Below are positions 6,920-14,380 of a stretch of DNA of 32,628 bases, piece after piece. Below the pieces are notes generated by a model. It was not told where the DNA came from. It saw only the letters and a program-made list of their open reading frames with translations, and ran no database searches. The position numbers and the translations under genes were made by a program. This DNA comes from Bacillota bacterium (lineage in GTDB: Bacteria > Bacillota > Clostridia > Christensenellales > UMGS416): contig JAEYYW010000021.1 of NCBI GenBank assembly GCA_023428265.1, forward strand, positions 1 through 32,628, written 5' to 3'. Position 1 is the stretch's first letter; the number at the start of each line of letters is the position of its first letter.

Positions 6920-9387
6920 CCAAGATTTTGACCGTAGACCCACAAAAGGCCCGTGCCTCAGGTTGGATCGAGTTTGACAGCATCCCTGTGAACCAATATA
7001 GCCGCACTGTCACCGAAGAGCGGGTAAACTATACCGATGAGCAGCTGCTGTGCATTCTCCATGACATGGCGGTGATCCGCGAGTTTGAGTCAATGCTCAA
7101 CTCCATCAAGCGCACCGGCGAATACAACGGCCTCAAATGCGGCTACGGCGGCCCGGCCCACTTATCAATGGGGCAGGAAGCGTCGGCGGTAGGGCAGGCT
7201 TTCCACCTCACGATTGACGACTATATCTTCGGCTCCCACCGCAGCCATGGCGAAATACTGGCCAAGGGCCTCTCGGCGATCAGCAAGCTTTCCGATGACG
7301 AGCTCATGCGCATCATGAAGCAGGCCAACGGCGGGCGCATCCTTGCCGTGGTGGAAAGGTATTTCAAAGCCAACACCGTGAAGGAGCTGGCAAAGGCGTT
7401 TCTCGTCTATGGCGCGATTGCGGAGATCTTCGCCAAGGAAGCGGGCTTCAACAAAGGCCTGGGCGGCTCGATGCACACGTTCTTCATCCCGTTCGGCATC
7501 TTCCCCAACAACGCCATCGTGGGCGGCTCAGCCGGCATCGCGGCCGGCGCGGCGCTCTATAAGCGTGTGAACGCCAAGGGCGGCATTGTGATTGCCAACA
7601 TCGGCGACGGCTCGCTGGGCTGCGGCCCGGTGTGGGAGGCGTTCAACTTTGCCGCCATGGATCAGTTGACAGAGCTGTGGGAAGAAGGCCACAACGGCGG
7701 CCTGCCGATCCTGTTCAACATCTTCAACAACCACTACGGCATGGGCGGCCAGACCGTGGGCGAAACGATGGCTTATCAAATGGCCGCCCGCATCGGCGCG
7801 GGCATCAGCCCCACGCAACTGCACGCCGAACGGGTGGACGGTTTCAACCCGTTGGCCGTGATCGACGCGGTGGCCCGCAAGAAGAAGATCCTGTTGGAAG
7901 GCCGGGGCCCGGCGCTGATGGATGTGGTGACTTATCGTTACAGCGGCCATTCGCCCTCCGACGCCTCCACCTATCGCACCGAGGAGGAGATCAGGGCCTG
8001 GCAGGATCAGGATCCGCTCACGGCCTTCCCGGCGGAGCTCATTCTGGCGGGCGTTACCAGCGGGGATGCGGTGGCTGCCCTCTGGGAGAGCACCCGTGCG
8101 CTGATCTTCGAGGCCATGAGGCTTGCCGCCGACAATGATATTTCACCTTGCATGTCGCTTGCCGCCAACCCCGATGCCATCGCAGACCTGATGTTTTCCA
8201 ACAAGAAGAAGGAGGCCATGGCCGACGGCCCCTGCGTTTCGCTGCTGCCCATCGAGGATAACCCCCGCGTGCAGGCGCTGAGCAAGAAAGAGCGCTTCGG
8301 TTTGGATGCCTCGGGCAAGCCGATCTCAAAGAACAAAATCTACCAGCTCCGCGACGGCATCTTCGAGGCGCTGATCGGCAAGTTCTACACCGATCCCACC
8401 CTCGTTGCCTATGGCGAGGACAATCGCGACTGGGGCGGGGCTTTCGCCGTCTATAGGGGCCTGACCGAGGCGATGCCCTATCACCGGCTGTTTAACTCGC
8501 CCATCAGCGAGGCGGCCATCGTGGCTTCTGCCGTGGGCTACGCAATGTGCGGAGGCCGCGCCGTGGTGGAGCTGATGTATTGCGATTTCATGGGCCGCGC
8601 CGGCGATGAAATCTTCAACCAGCTGGCAAAATGGCAGGCCATGTCGGCGCAGGAGCTGGAGATGCCGGTGGTGCTGCGCCTCTCCGTGGGCATGAAATAC
8701 GGCGCCCAGCACAGCCAGGACTGGACGTCCATCGCCGCCCACATTCCCGGCCTCAAGGTTGTTTATCCCGTCACGCCCTACGACGCCAAGGGTCTGATGA
8801 ACGCGGCGCTCAGCGGCACCGACCCGGTGCTGTTCTTTGAAAGCCAGCGGCTTTACGACATCGGAGAGCTGTTCCATCAGCAAGGCGTGCCCGAAGGATA
8901 TTATGAGATCCCGATCGGCCAACCGGATGTGAAGCGCGTTGGCCGCGACGTCACGATCCTTACGATCGGAGCGGCGCTCTATACGGCCATCGCTGCGGCT
9001 GATGAACTGCAGGCCAAACACAATCTTTCCGCCGAGGTCATCGACGCCCGCTCGATGGTGCCGTTTGACTACTCATTGGTGCTGGAGTCGGTCAGGAAGA
9101 CGGGCAGGATTGTCATTGTCACAGAGGCCTGCGAGCGCGGCAGCTTTGCCGCCGACCTCAGCCGCAACATCACCGAGCTTGCCTTTGATGACCTGGATGC
9201 ACCGCCGGTGGTCATCGGCGCCCGAAACTGGGTCACACCGGCCACGGAGCTTGAAAGCGCGTTTTTCCCGCAGCCTTGGTGGATCATTGAGGCCATCCAT
9301 GAGAAGATCCTACCGCTGCCGGGCTATGTGCCGCAGGGGCAGTTCACCAACGCCGCGCAGGCGGTCAGGGCGAAAAGGGGAGTGTAA
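6916..9387 (+). CDS. Thiamine diphosphate-dependent 2-oxoacid dehydrogenase E1, alpha and beta subunits fused
   Basis: E1 decarboxylates the 2-oxoacid and acylates the E2 lipoyl group. The 823 residues contain a complete alpha part (about 30-430) and a complete beta part (about 475-823), which most bacteria encode as two genes. The alpha part has the ThDP/Mg motif starting GDG at residue 230 and ending in NN at 271-272, with extra residues (around TELWEEGHNGG) in between, and a loop RYSGHSPSDASTYR typical of alpha subunits. The beta part begins near VAYGEDNRDWGGAF and includes FNSPISEAAIVASAVGYAM. The ATG overlaps the lpdA stop (ATGA). The gene order E2-E3-E1 is the reverse of the common E1-E2-E3 order. 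Such fused E1 chains are known, but the substrate is not predictable here. Confidence 0.9.
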   Translation: MTKILTVDPQKARASGWIEFDSIPVNQYSRTVTEERVNYTDEQLLCILHDMAVIREFESMLNSIKRTGEYNGLKCGYGGPAHLSMGQEASAVGQAFHLTIDDYIFGSHRSHGEILAKGLSAISKLSDDELMRIMKQANGGRILAVVERYFKANTVKELAKAFLVYGAIAEIFAKEAGFNKGLGGSMHTFFIPFGIFPNNAIVGGSAGIAAGAALYKRVNAKGGIVIANIGDGSLGCGPVWEAFNFAAMDQLTELWEEGHNGGLPILFNIFNNHYGMGGQTVGETMAYQMAARIGAGISPTQLHAERVDGFNPLAVIDAVARKKKILLEGRGPALMDVVTYRYSGHSPSDASTYRTEEEIRAWQDQDPLTAFPAELILAGVTSGDAVAALWESTRALIFEAMRLAADNDISPCMSLAANPDAIADLMFSNKKKEAMADGPCVSLLPIEDNPRVQALSKKERFGLDASGKPISKNKIYQLRDGIFEALIGKFYTDPTLVAYGEDNRDWGGAFAVYRGLTEAMPYHRLFNSPISEAAIVASAVGYAMCGGRAVVELMYCDFMGRAGDEIFNQLAKWQAMSAQELEMPVVLRLSVGMKYGAQHSQDWTSIAAHIPGLKVVYPVTPYDAKGLMNAALSGTDPVLFFESQRLYDIGELFHQQGVPEGYYEIPIGQPDVKRVGRDVTILTIGAALYTAIAAADELQAKHNLSAEVIDARSMVPFDYSLVLESVRKTGRIVIVTEACERGSFAADLSRNITELAFDDLDAPPVVIGARNWVTPATELESAFFPQPWWIIEAIHEKILPLPGYVPQGQFTNAAQAVRAKRGV

Positions 9388-9412
9388 ATAAGTCACATAA
9401 AATTAATGCTTG

Positions 9413-9448
9413 CCGAGAGGTTTTGTGAGTCTCAACTTCTCGGTTTTT
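9413..9448 (+). terminator. Rho-independent terminator of the dehydrogenase operon
   Basis: CCGAGAGGTT (9413-9422) pairs with AACTTCTCGG (9434-9443), giving a 10-bp stem with one G-U pair, followed directly by TTTTT. It starts 25 nt after the E1 stop. Confidence 0.85.
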
Positions 9449-9501
9449 ATCTATGTTGGCTTGGTTATCCAAAAAATCATGAATTTTTGAGGTAATAAAT
9501 C

Positions 9502-9735
9502 ATGAGCGACTTGGCAAAATTGATAGCGTTTCTGGATTTACTAGAAGAAAAGAAAATCTACTACAGATTGAACAAAATTCGAGACAGCCTCATGATAGAA
9601 ATCGCCGTTCCCGGCCAACGCTGGGAAGTTGAGTTTATGGTGGATGGCTCTGTCGTGGTGGAAAAGTTTTTAAGCAGCGGGCAGATGTTCAATGAAGATG
9701 AATTGGGTGTGCTTTTACGTGAATACTCAGATTGA
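9502..9735 (+). CDS. Small hypothetical protein (77 aa)
   Basis: I do not recognise a named family. The product is short, acidic, without a signal peptide or membrane segment, and predicted alpha-beta: a helix (LIAFLDLLEEKK), beta strands around MIEIAVPGQRWEVEFMVDG, then a helix near the C-terminus (EDELGVLLREYSD). The strand pattern with a conserved-looking RWEVEF resembles small orphan proteins often seen as single genes, some of which are immunity proteins; that is only an impression. TGAGGT at 9488-9493 lies 8 nt before the ATG and supports the start. It lies between the terminator of the dehydrogenase operon and the promoter of the GNAT gene, so it is probably transcribed alone. The sequence is AT-richer than the operons on both sides. 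Confidence 0.6.
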   Translation: MSDLAKLIAFLDLLEEKKIYYRLNKIRDSLMIEIAVPGQRWEVEFMVDGSVVVEKFLSSGQMFNEDELGVLLREYSD

Positions 9736-9765
9736 GCCAAAGAATTCAGGTGATACTGAGGCTAT

Positions 9766-9793
9766 TTGACTTTTTACTCACATCGGCTATAAT
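9766..9793 (+). promoter_or_regulatory. Promoter upstream of the GNAT-Rnk gene
   Basis: TTGACT (9766-9771) and a perfect TATAAT (9788-9793) are separated by 16 nt. The predicted start near 9800 leaves a 5' leader of about 70 nt before the GNAT gene. The leader contains a weak CATAG/CTATG hairpin, and no riboswitch class was recognised in it. Confidence 0.65.
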
Positions 9794-9869
9794 ATATGTG
9801 ACAAAAGAACCGTCATAGTGCTTTTTTCTATGAAAGGCTTTTAATTTTTTACGACAAGGTGTGGTAAAG

Positions 9870-10793
9870 ATGAAAGAGCCTTTTGTTTTTTTATCTTCTG
9901 AAATTACCAGAGAAAACGCGCTCGTTCTGATTCAATGGCTGCAGGACGAGGAGGTAGTGCGTTATTTGAGTGACGCGCGCGATGTGTCACACCAGATCCA
10001 GCAGGCTGTGGAAAGGGTGCGTCTGCCAGTGTTGACCCACCTGTTCAGCCAGGACGGCCGGTTCTTCTTGGCATACAATCGGCAGAATGTTCCGGTTGGG
10101 TTCCTTCGCCTTGCCGTTTGCGGTGCCGAGGTTGAAATGGTCGTTGTCATCGGCGATCGCAGCCAATGGGGCAAGCGGCTGGGGAGCGCCGTCATCCGGG
10201 AGGGGATGAAGCTTGCCTTTTTCCAATTGCGAGCCAAGAGGATCAGGGCCAAGATTCATCTGCATAACACCCGCTCCATAAGGGCTTTCCAGCGGGTGGG
10301 CTTTCAGCAGGAATATGACACGCCATCGCTCCGGTGCTTCTCCATGACGATGGAGCAATATCTGAAGTCTGTTCAGGCAGCTCCGGTGAAGGAAATCTAT
10401 ATCACCGAGATAGACAGAGACCGGTTGAAACGGCTCATTGACCGGGAGCTGCGCGGGCAGGGCGATATGGCGCCGGATGCAATTCAGGATCTGGAAAACG
10501 AGCTGGAGCGCGCCGTCATCATGCACCCGCACACGGTTCCGAACACGGTGGTGACGATGAACACCAAGGCATTGCTGCGCCTTGACAAGCAGGAGATGGA
10601 AGTATCCCTGCTGTATCCAGGGGATGCGGAAAGCCGGGAGGAAGGAATCTCTGTTCTCAGCCCGGTGGGCACTGCCATCCTGGGGTATTCGGAGGGAGAC
10701 AGCATCCATTGGGAAACGCCCCAGGGAGAGCTTGCGATCAAGGTCATGGAAATTCTGTATCAGCCGGAGGCGGCCGGACACTACCATTTGTAG
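9870..10793 (+). CDS. GNAT acetyltransferase fused to an Rnk-like (GreA/GreB C-terminal) module
   Basis: Residues 1 to about 165 form a GNAT N-acetyltransferase. The acetyl-CoA binding region runs through VVVIGDRSQWGKRLGSAVI, and the typical C-terminal NTRSIRAFQRVGF is present. Residues about 172-307 form a complete Rnk-like module: a short helical N-terminal part, VVTMNTKALLRL, SPVGTAILGYSEGDSIHW and the ending YQPEAAGHYHL, closely matching E. coli Rnk, which binds RNA polymerase. Both parts are in one uninterrupted frame. I chose ATG 9870, not GTG 9861, because AAGGTG (9856-9861) is 8 nt upstream. The next gene is a stand-alone Rnk paralogue. The fusion suggests an acetyltransferase tethered to RNA polymerase, but that is inference; the acetyl acceptor is unknown. 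Confidence 0.85.
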   Translation: MKEPFVFLSSEITRENALVLIQWLQDEEVVRYLSDARDVSHQIQQAVERVRLPVLTHLFSQDGRFFLAYNRQNVPVGFLRLAVCGAEVEMVVVIGDRSQWGKRLGSAVIREGMKLAFFQLRAKRIRAKIHLHNTRSIRAFQRVGFQQEYDTPSLRCFSMTMEQYLKSVQAAPVKEIYITEIDRDRLKRLIDRELRGQGDMAPDAIQDLENELERAVIMHPHTVPNTVVTMNTKALLRLDKQEMEVSLLYPGDAESREEGISVLSPVGTAILGYSEGDSIHWETPQGELAIKVMEILYQPEAAGHYHL

Positions 10794-10867
10794 ACCAAGC
10801 GGGGAAACGCGCAGGGATATCAGCGGTGAAGAGGATCAACACAGTCGAATCAATGGAGGCAAGGAAG

Positions 10868-11278
10868 ATGGAACACAAACTGATCGTTACAAGCACCGAT
10901 CGGGACCGGCTCGTGCGTCTCATGGAGGATCATCGGCAGGAAGCCGGCGACCCCACAACCGCGTCTATCCAGAAGCTGGATGGCGAGTTGCGCAAGGCGA
11001 CGATTGTTGCCCCGCAGGAGCTGCCGCAGGAAGTTGTCAGCATGAACACCAAGGCCCTGGTGCGCCTGAACGGCAAAGAGAAAGAGATTTCTCTGGTATA
11101 TCCCGATGATGCCAACTGGGGCAACGGGAAGCTTTCCGTCTTTTCCCCGATCGGCACGGCGCTGCTTGGCTATCGGGAGGGCGACCGGATTGAGTGGAGC
11201 GTGCCCTCGGGCAGCATGGAAATCGAAATTCAAAAGGTTCTGTATCAACCAGAGGCGGCGGGAGATTATCACCTGTAG
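10868..11278 (+). CDS. rnk: Rnk-like GreA/GreB-family transcription factor (nucleoside diphosphate kinase regulator type)
   Basis: The 136-residue product has the full length and pattern of Rnk, a GreA/GreB relative that binds RNA polymerase and was first described as a regulator of nucleoside diphosphate kinase. A short helical N-terminus is followed by the FKBP-like C-terminal domain with VVSMNTKALVRL, SPIGTALLGYREGDRIEW and the end YQPEAAGDYHL. It closely resembles the C-terminal module of the preceding gene, indicating duplication. I chose ATG 10868 because GGAGG at 10855-10859 is 8 nt upstream; a longer frame reaches back into the preceding gene and has no support. The 74-nt gap from that gene shows no terminator or promoter, so the two are probably co-transcribed. 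Rnk is best known from Proteobacteria, so its presence here may reflect transfer. Confidence 0.85.
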   Translation: MEHKLIVTSTDRDRLVRLMEDHRQEAGDPTTASIQKLDGELRKATIVAPQELPQEVVSMNTKALVRLNGKEKEISLVYPDDANWGNGKLSVFSPIGTALLGYREGDRIEWSVPSGSMEIEIQKVLYQPEAAGDYHL

Positions 11279-11315
11279 GCTCTTGTGCTGACATAACATC
11301 CATGAGGTGATCAGG

Positions 11316-12086
11316 ATGATGCCGGTTTTGTTCATCGGCCATGGCTCCCCAATGAACGCAGTCGAGGACAATGCGTTTACCCGCGGATGGCGGGAGATCG
11401 CTTGCCGGATACCGCGGCCGCAGGCCATCCTATGCGTCTCGGCTCACTGGTATACCGCCGGTACGCTCGTGATGGACAACGCCAACCCCAAAATGATCTA
11501 TGACATGTATGGCTTCCCAAGGGAGCTTTATGAAGTCGTGTATGCAGCCCCCGGCGCGCCGGAGTTGGCCCGGCAAACCAACGGCCTGTTGAGCGGCATT
11601 TCGGTGCTCGACAACACCTGGGGGTTCGACCATGGCGCATGGTCTGTGCTGCGTGTGATGTTTCCGGCGGCGGACATTCCCGTCTTCCAGGTCAGTGTGG
11701 ACCGCAATGCCACGCCGCAGGCCCATTATGATATCGGGCGAAGGCTCGCACCGCTGCGGGAGCAGGGCGTGCTGATCCTGGGCAGCGGAAATGTGGTGCA
11801 CAACCTTGGGTTGGTGGACTTTGAGCTGGAAGGCGGTTACCGCTGGGCGGAAGAGTTTGATCGGTATATTACCAACGCTATCCGCTCGGGAGATCATCAG
11901 AAAGCGATTGAATTCCGGCGAGCGGGGGAGAGTGCTCGCAGGGCCGTGCCCATTCTGGACCATTACGCGCCTTTGCTCACGGCGCTTGGGGCGGCGGAAG
12001 GCGATGGAGATGTGTTGGTATTCAACGACAGGTGTGTGATGGGCTCCGTGTCGATGGCGTGCTATCTGCTTGTGCCGGGAGAGTAA
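11316..12086 (+). CDS. Class III extradiol dioxygenase, YgiD/DODA-like
   Basis: The 256-residue protein matches the LigB/YgiD family, non-heme metal dioxygenases that cleave catechol rings (YgiD acts on DOPA). The N-terminus MPVLFIGHGSPMNAVEDN carries the first metal histidine in GHGSP. VSAHWYTAG supplies a second conserved histidine, and FDHGAWSVLR and GSGNVVHNLG are further family signatures. I chose the ATG at 11316, 6 nt after GAGGTG at 11304-11309; the ATG at 11319 is equally possible. The gene follows rnk by 37 nt, and its stop is 4 nt before the SRPBCC gene. An O2-using dioxygenase is unexpected in an otherwise anaerobe-looking genome, so it may serve protection, act in microaerobic niches or have a different substrate. 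Confidence 0.88.
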   Translation: MMPVLFIGHGSPMNAVEDNAFTRGWREIACRIPRPQAILCVSAHWYTAGTLVMDNANPKMIYDMYGFPRELYEVVYAAPGAPELARQTNGLLSGISVLDNTWGFDHGAWSVLRVMFPAADIPVFQVSVDRNATPQAHYDIGRRLAPLREQGVLILGSGNVVHNLGLVDFELEGGYRWAEEFDRYITNAIRSGDHQKAIEFRRAGESARRAVPILDHYAPLLTALGAAEGDGDVLVFNDRCVMGSVSMACYLLVPGE

Positions 12087-12090
12087 GAGA

Positions 12091-12555
12091 ATGGGATTGA
12101 TAAAGCTGGATTTCGATGTTGACGCTCCCGTCGAGCGGGTTTGGGATTTTGGGCTACAGGCCGTAAGGATTCCGGAGTGGCAGTTTGACGTTGTGGCGGT
12201 GAAGGGCATCGACGGCCCAATCGACTGCAAGGGGACCAAATACATCCTGGTCTATCAAAAGGCCGGCCGGCTCCTGGAGAGCCCGGTGGAGGTTTCCCGC
12301 TTCGAACCGGAAACCTGGACTGTCGAAACGACGGGGCGCACGCCGCTGGGCGGATATTTCAAGTCCAGAACGGAGATGAGCGCCGTGGCGAAAAACAGGA
12401 CGCATATCGATTGGGTGATGGATTACCGGTTGCCAGGATGGTTTGTCGGAGTGCTGATGGACAAGCTGTTGTTCCAAATGGCGTTCAAGAGAACGGTTCA
12501 AAGATATAACACCAACTTTAAAGTGCTCGCGGAAGGCAACGTAATAAATGTTTAG
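12091..12555 (+). CDS. SRPBCC-family protein (START/polyketide cyclase-like)
   Basis: The 154-residue product starts MGLIKLDFDVDAPVERVWDF, the usual first strand and helix of the SRPBCC hydrophobic-ligand fold. Alternating strands follow (YILVYQKAGRLLESPVEVSR, HIDWVMDYRLPGW) and a long C-terminal helix (LMDKLLFQMAFKRTVQRY). Members bind or transfer hydrophobic small molecules, or act as cyclases; no catalytic residue points to a definite reaction. The start at 12091 is preceded by GGAGAG (12078-12083) and lies 4 nt after the dioxygenase stop, so the two are co-translated. A shared aromatic substrate is possible but unproven. It is the last gene before a convergent hairpin. Confidence 0.75.
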   Translation: MGLIKLDFDVDAPVERVWDFGLQAVRIPEWQFDVVAVKGIDGPIDCKGTKYILVYQKAGRLLESPVEVSRFEPETWTVETTGRTPLGGYFKSRTEMSAVAKNRTHIDWVMDYRLPGWFVGVLMDKLLFQMAFKRTVQRYNTNFKVLAEGNVINV

Positions 12556-12614
12556 TCCTCAGGGCACCATCACCAGTTATTTTGTTGATTAATAAGTTTC
12601 CAGTATTTTCATGA

Positions 12615-12640
12615 GGGGGAGCGTCATATAACGCTCCCCC
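12615..12640. terminator. Perfect hairpin between convergent genes (probable bidirectional terminator)
   Basis: GGGGGAGCGT (12615-12624) and ACGCTCCCCC (12631-12640) form a perfect 10-bp stem with a 6-nt loop. It lies between the ends of the SRPBCC gene and the convergent carboxylesterase gene. The T-tract is poor on either side, so termination efficiency is uncertain. Confidence 0.6.
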
Positions 12641-12650
12641 TTCTAGTCAT

Positions 12651-14201
12651 TTAGTCATCATCTCTCCTGGAAAAGCCCGGCCGAAACGGCGGTGCAACCT
12701 TTTGCAGTAGATCCATCAACTCGCGCTCATAATCCACGCGCACTTCGCACTGCCTGTCAAACACCATCGTGGCCTTGTTGCCCGGTGTAAACGGGGGCCA
12801 GTGTGGCAGCATCGGGTGGTTCGGGTCTCCGCTACGGGCAAAGTTGACATATGCGCCGCAGAACTGCTCTTCCAGCGTCTCTGTAACCCCTTCGATGCTG
12901 CACACAGGGATGATGGCGCAGTTATGGAACGCAAACGGGATGTCCGCGCAATGCCAGGCCGGCTTGCCATCATCATAATCAAATTCCAGCGAGAACATGT
13001 AGGAATACACCGGCGCGCTGGCCACCGCGGATTTCTGCTCCAGATATTTGAGCGTAGGCACGCGGAACATCGCATCCATATCCAGCAGATCCACCTCGTT
13101 CTTGTCCGGATAGGCCAGGCGGAACAGCCGGATCAGCTCGTCGGCAGCGTCGCCGTATTTGTCGGCAACCAGCTTGCGCCTTTCTTCCGCCGGCAGGCTG
13201 TATTTGCCCGGCACACCGGGCCCGAATGCGAACTCCGCGATCACGGTGCCGGCCATGGTCGGGATCATTTTGGCATTTTCTGAGAAACCCACCTTCAGCG
13301 GGTCGCCCAGATACCAATCGTTGGGTGTGGGGCCGGTCGTCGCCTGGATGTTTTGCTTGCGGAGCGCTTTGCCTGCCTTCCGGAACGCCGCAGCCAGATC
13401 CGCAAAGGGCAGGGTTTCCAGCTTTTCCACGTCGCCTTCAGACAATTTGAGCTCTTTCAGCATCGCCAGCACAACCGCCCTGTCGTCACGGACACTGCCG
13501 AAGGACATGTCAAACACACCGCTCATCACAATTGCCTTGTGGAAAAGACCGGCTGCCGAGGGGATCTGCATCAGCGTGGTCACCTTTGCGCCGCCGCCGG
13601 ATTGGCCGAAGATCGTCACATTCTCGGGGTCGCCGCCAAATGCCGTGATGTTGTCACGCACCCAGCGAAGAGCCTCCACAATATCGGCCATGCCGGAGTT
13701 GCCGGAGTTGGCATACTGCGCACCAAAGGAAGAAAGGTCCAGGTAACCGAGGATGTTCAGGCGGTGGTTCAACGTTACAACGACCACATCTCCATAGCGG
13801 CACAGGCTGTCGCCGTCATAGGCAACCTGCTCAATGGAGGAGCCCGCTGAAAAACCGCCGCCGTGCAGCCACACCATAACCGGCTTTTTTGCCGTGGGGT
13901 CAATGCTGCGCGACCAGATGTTCAGAAACTGGCAATCCTCATGTTCCGGCCAGAGCCTGTGGGGCATGAAAAGCTCATTTTCATGGGAAAATGGCTCCAG
14001 CAGCGGTGCAATGCAACCATAACCCAGCGCATCCTTTACGCCATCCCATGGCTGCACAGGCGTGGGCATTTTGAAGCGCTTGGCCTCCGCATATTTGATG
14101 CCATGAAATGTGAATGTGCCGTCAAACACGAATCCGCGCAGCTTGCCGGCCTTCGTTTGCACAATAGGCTCCGATGAGGAACAGATGAATTTTCTGCCCA
14201 T
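12651..14201 (-). CDS. Type B carboxylesterase / para-nitrobenzyl esterase-like alpha/beta hydrolase
   Basis: The 516-residue protein hydrolyses carboxylic esters. It has the oxyanion motif WLHGGGFSAG (His113), the nucleophile elbow FGQSGGGAK (Ser201), a downstream acidic candidate in GTVIAEFAF and the catalytic histidine region WHCADIPFAF. The elbow reads GQSGGG where most family members have GESAGG; the serine is intact. Length is normal for the family. There is no signal peptide, so it is probably cytoplasmic. I chose the ATG ending at 14201 (MGRKFICSSS) because AGGAG and GGAG sequences sit just upstream; a start 9 codons earlier lies before them. It has its own promoter at 14237-14265 and faces the SRPBCC gene. 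The natural substrate is unknown. Confidence 0.9.
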   Translation of the reverse strand: MGRKFICSSSEPIVQTKAGKLRGFVFDGTFTFHGIKYAEAKRFKMPTPVQPWDGVKDALGYGCIAPLLEPFSHENELFMPHRLWPEHEDCQFLNIWSRSIDPTAKKPVMVWLHGGGFSAGSSIEQVAYDGDSLCRYGDVVVVTLNHRLNILGYLDLSSFGAQYANSGNSGMADIVEALRWVRDNITAFGGDPENVTIFGQSGGGAKVTTLMQIPSAAGLFHKAIVMSGVFDMSFGSVRDDRAVVLAMLKELKLSEGDVEKLETLPFADLAAAFRKAGKALRKQNIQATTGPTPNDWYLGDPLKVGFSENAKMIPTMAGTVIAEFAFGPGVPGKYSLPAEERRKLVADKYGDAADELIRLFRLAYPDKNEVDLLDMDAMFRVPTLKYLEQKSAVASAPVYSYMFSLEFDYDDGKPAWHCADIPFAFHNCAIIPVCSIEGVTETLEEQFCGAYVNFARSGDPNHPMLPHWPPFTPGNKATMVFDRQCEVRVDYERELMDLLQKVAPPFRPGFSRRDDD

Positions 14202-14236
14202 ACTTCTCCAGCTCCTTTGCAGTTTCATTAATTCGT

Positions 14237-14265
14237 ATTATAAGTTAAGTAACGTTGCTCTGCAA
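14237..14265 (-). promoter_or_regulatory. Promoter of the carboxylesterase gene
   Basis: On the minus strand, a perfect TATAAT (14237-14242) follows TTGCAG (14260-14265) with a 17-nt spacer. It gives a leader of about 30 nt before the esterase start. Confidence 0.55.
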
Positions 14266-14313
14266 ACAAATGGAACGAGGGTTTGGATCATCTGATAAAA
14301 AGTGATGACGGTT

Positions 14314-14348
14314 GCATGTTTATCCATGAAAATAGGATAAACCAATGC
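14314..14348 (-). terminator. Hairpin downstream of the DUF2927 gene
   Basis: GCAT-GTTTATCC (14314-14325) pairs with GGATAAAC-ca-ATGC (14335-14348), a 12-bp stem with a 2-nt bulge and a 9-nt loop. It lies 32 nt after the minus-strand stop at 14381. A T-rich stretch follows only about 10 nt later, so it may be an inefficient terminator or a processing stem. Confidence 0.4.
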
Positions 14349-14380
14349 AAAAACTGCCGGTGTGCGCAGGCCGCCAATGT

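Noticed and set aside
5018..6943. Long open frame antisense to the E2 and E3 genes
   Set aside because: It crosses two real genes with intact catalytic motifs and has low-complexity His/Gln/Arg composition.
9800..9869. Leader of the GNAT-Rnk gene as a riboswitch
   Set aside because: Only a short hairpin is visible and no known aptamer core is recognised.
12801..13283. Open frame antisense to the carboxylesterase
   Set aside because: No ribosome site or recognisable pattern; the esterase frame is intact.
12651..14201. Esterase nucleophile motif GQSGGG as a sign of inactivation
   Set aside because: The serine and oxyanion motif are present; variation around the serine is common in this family.
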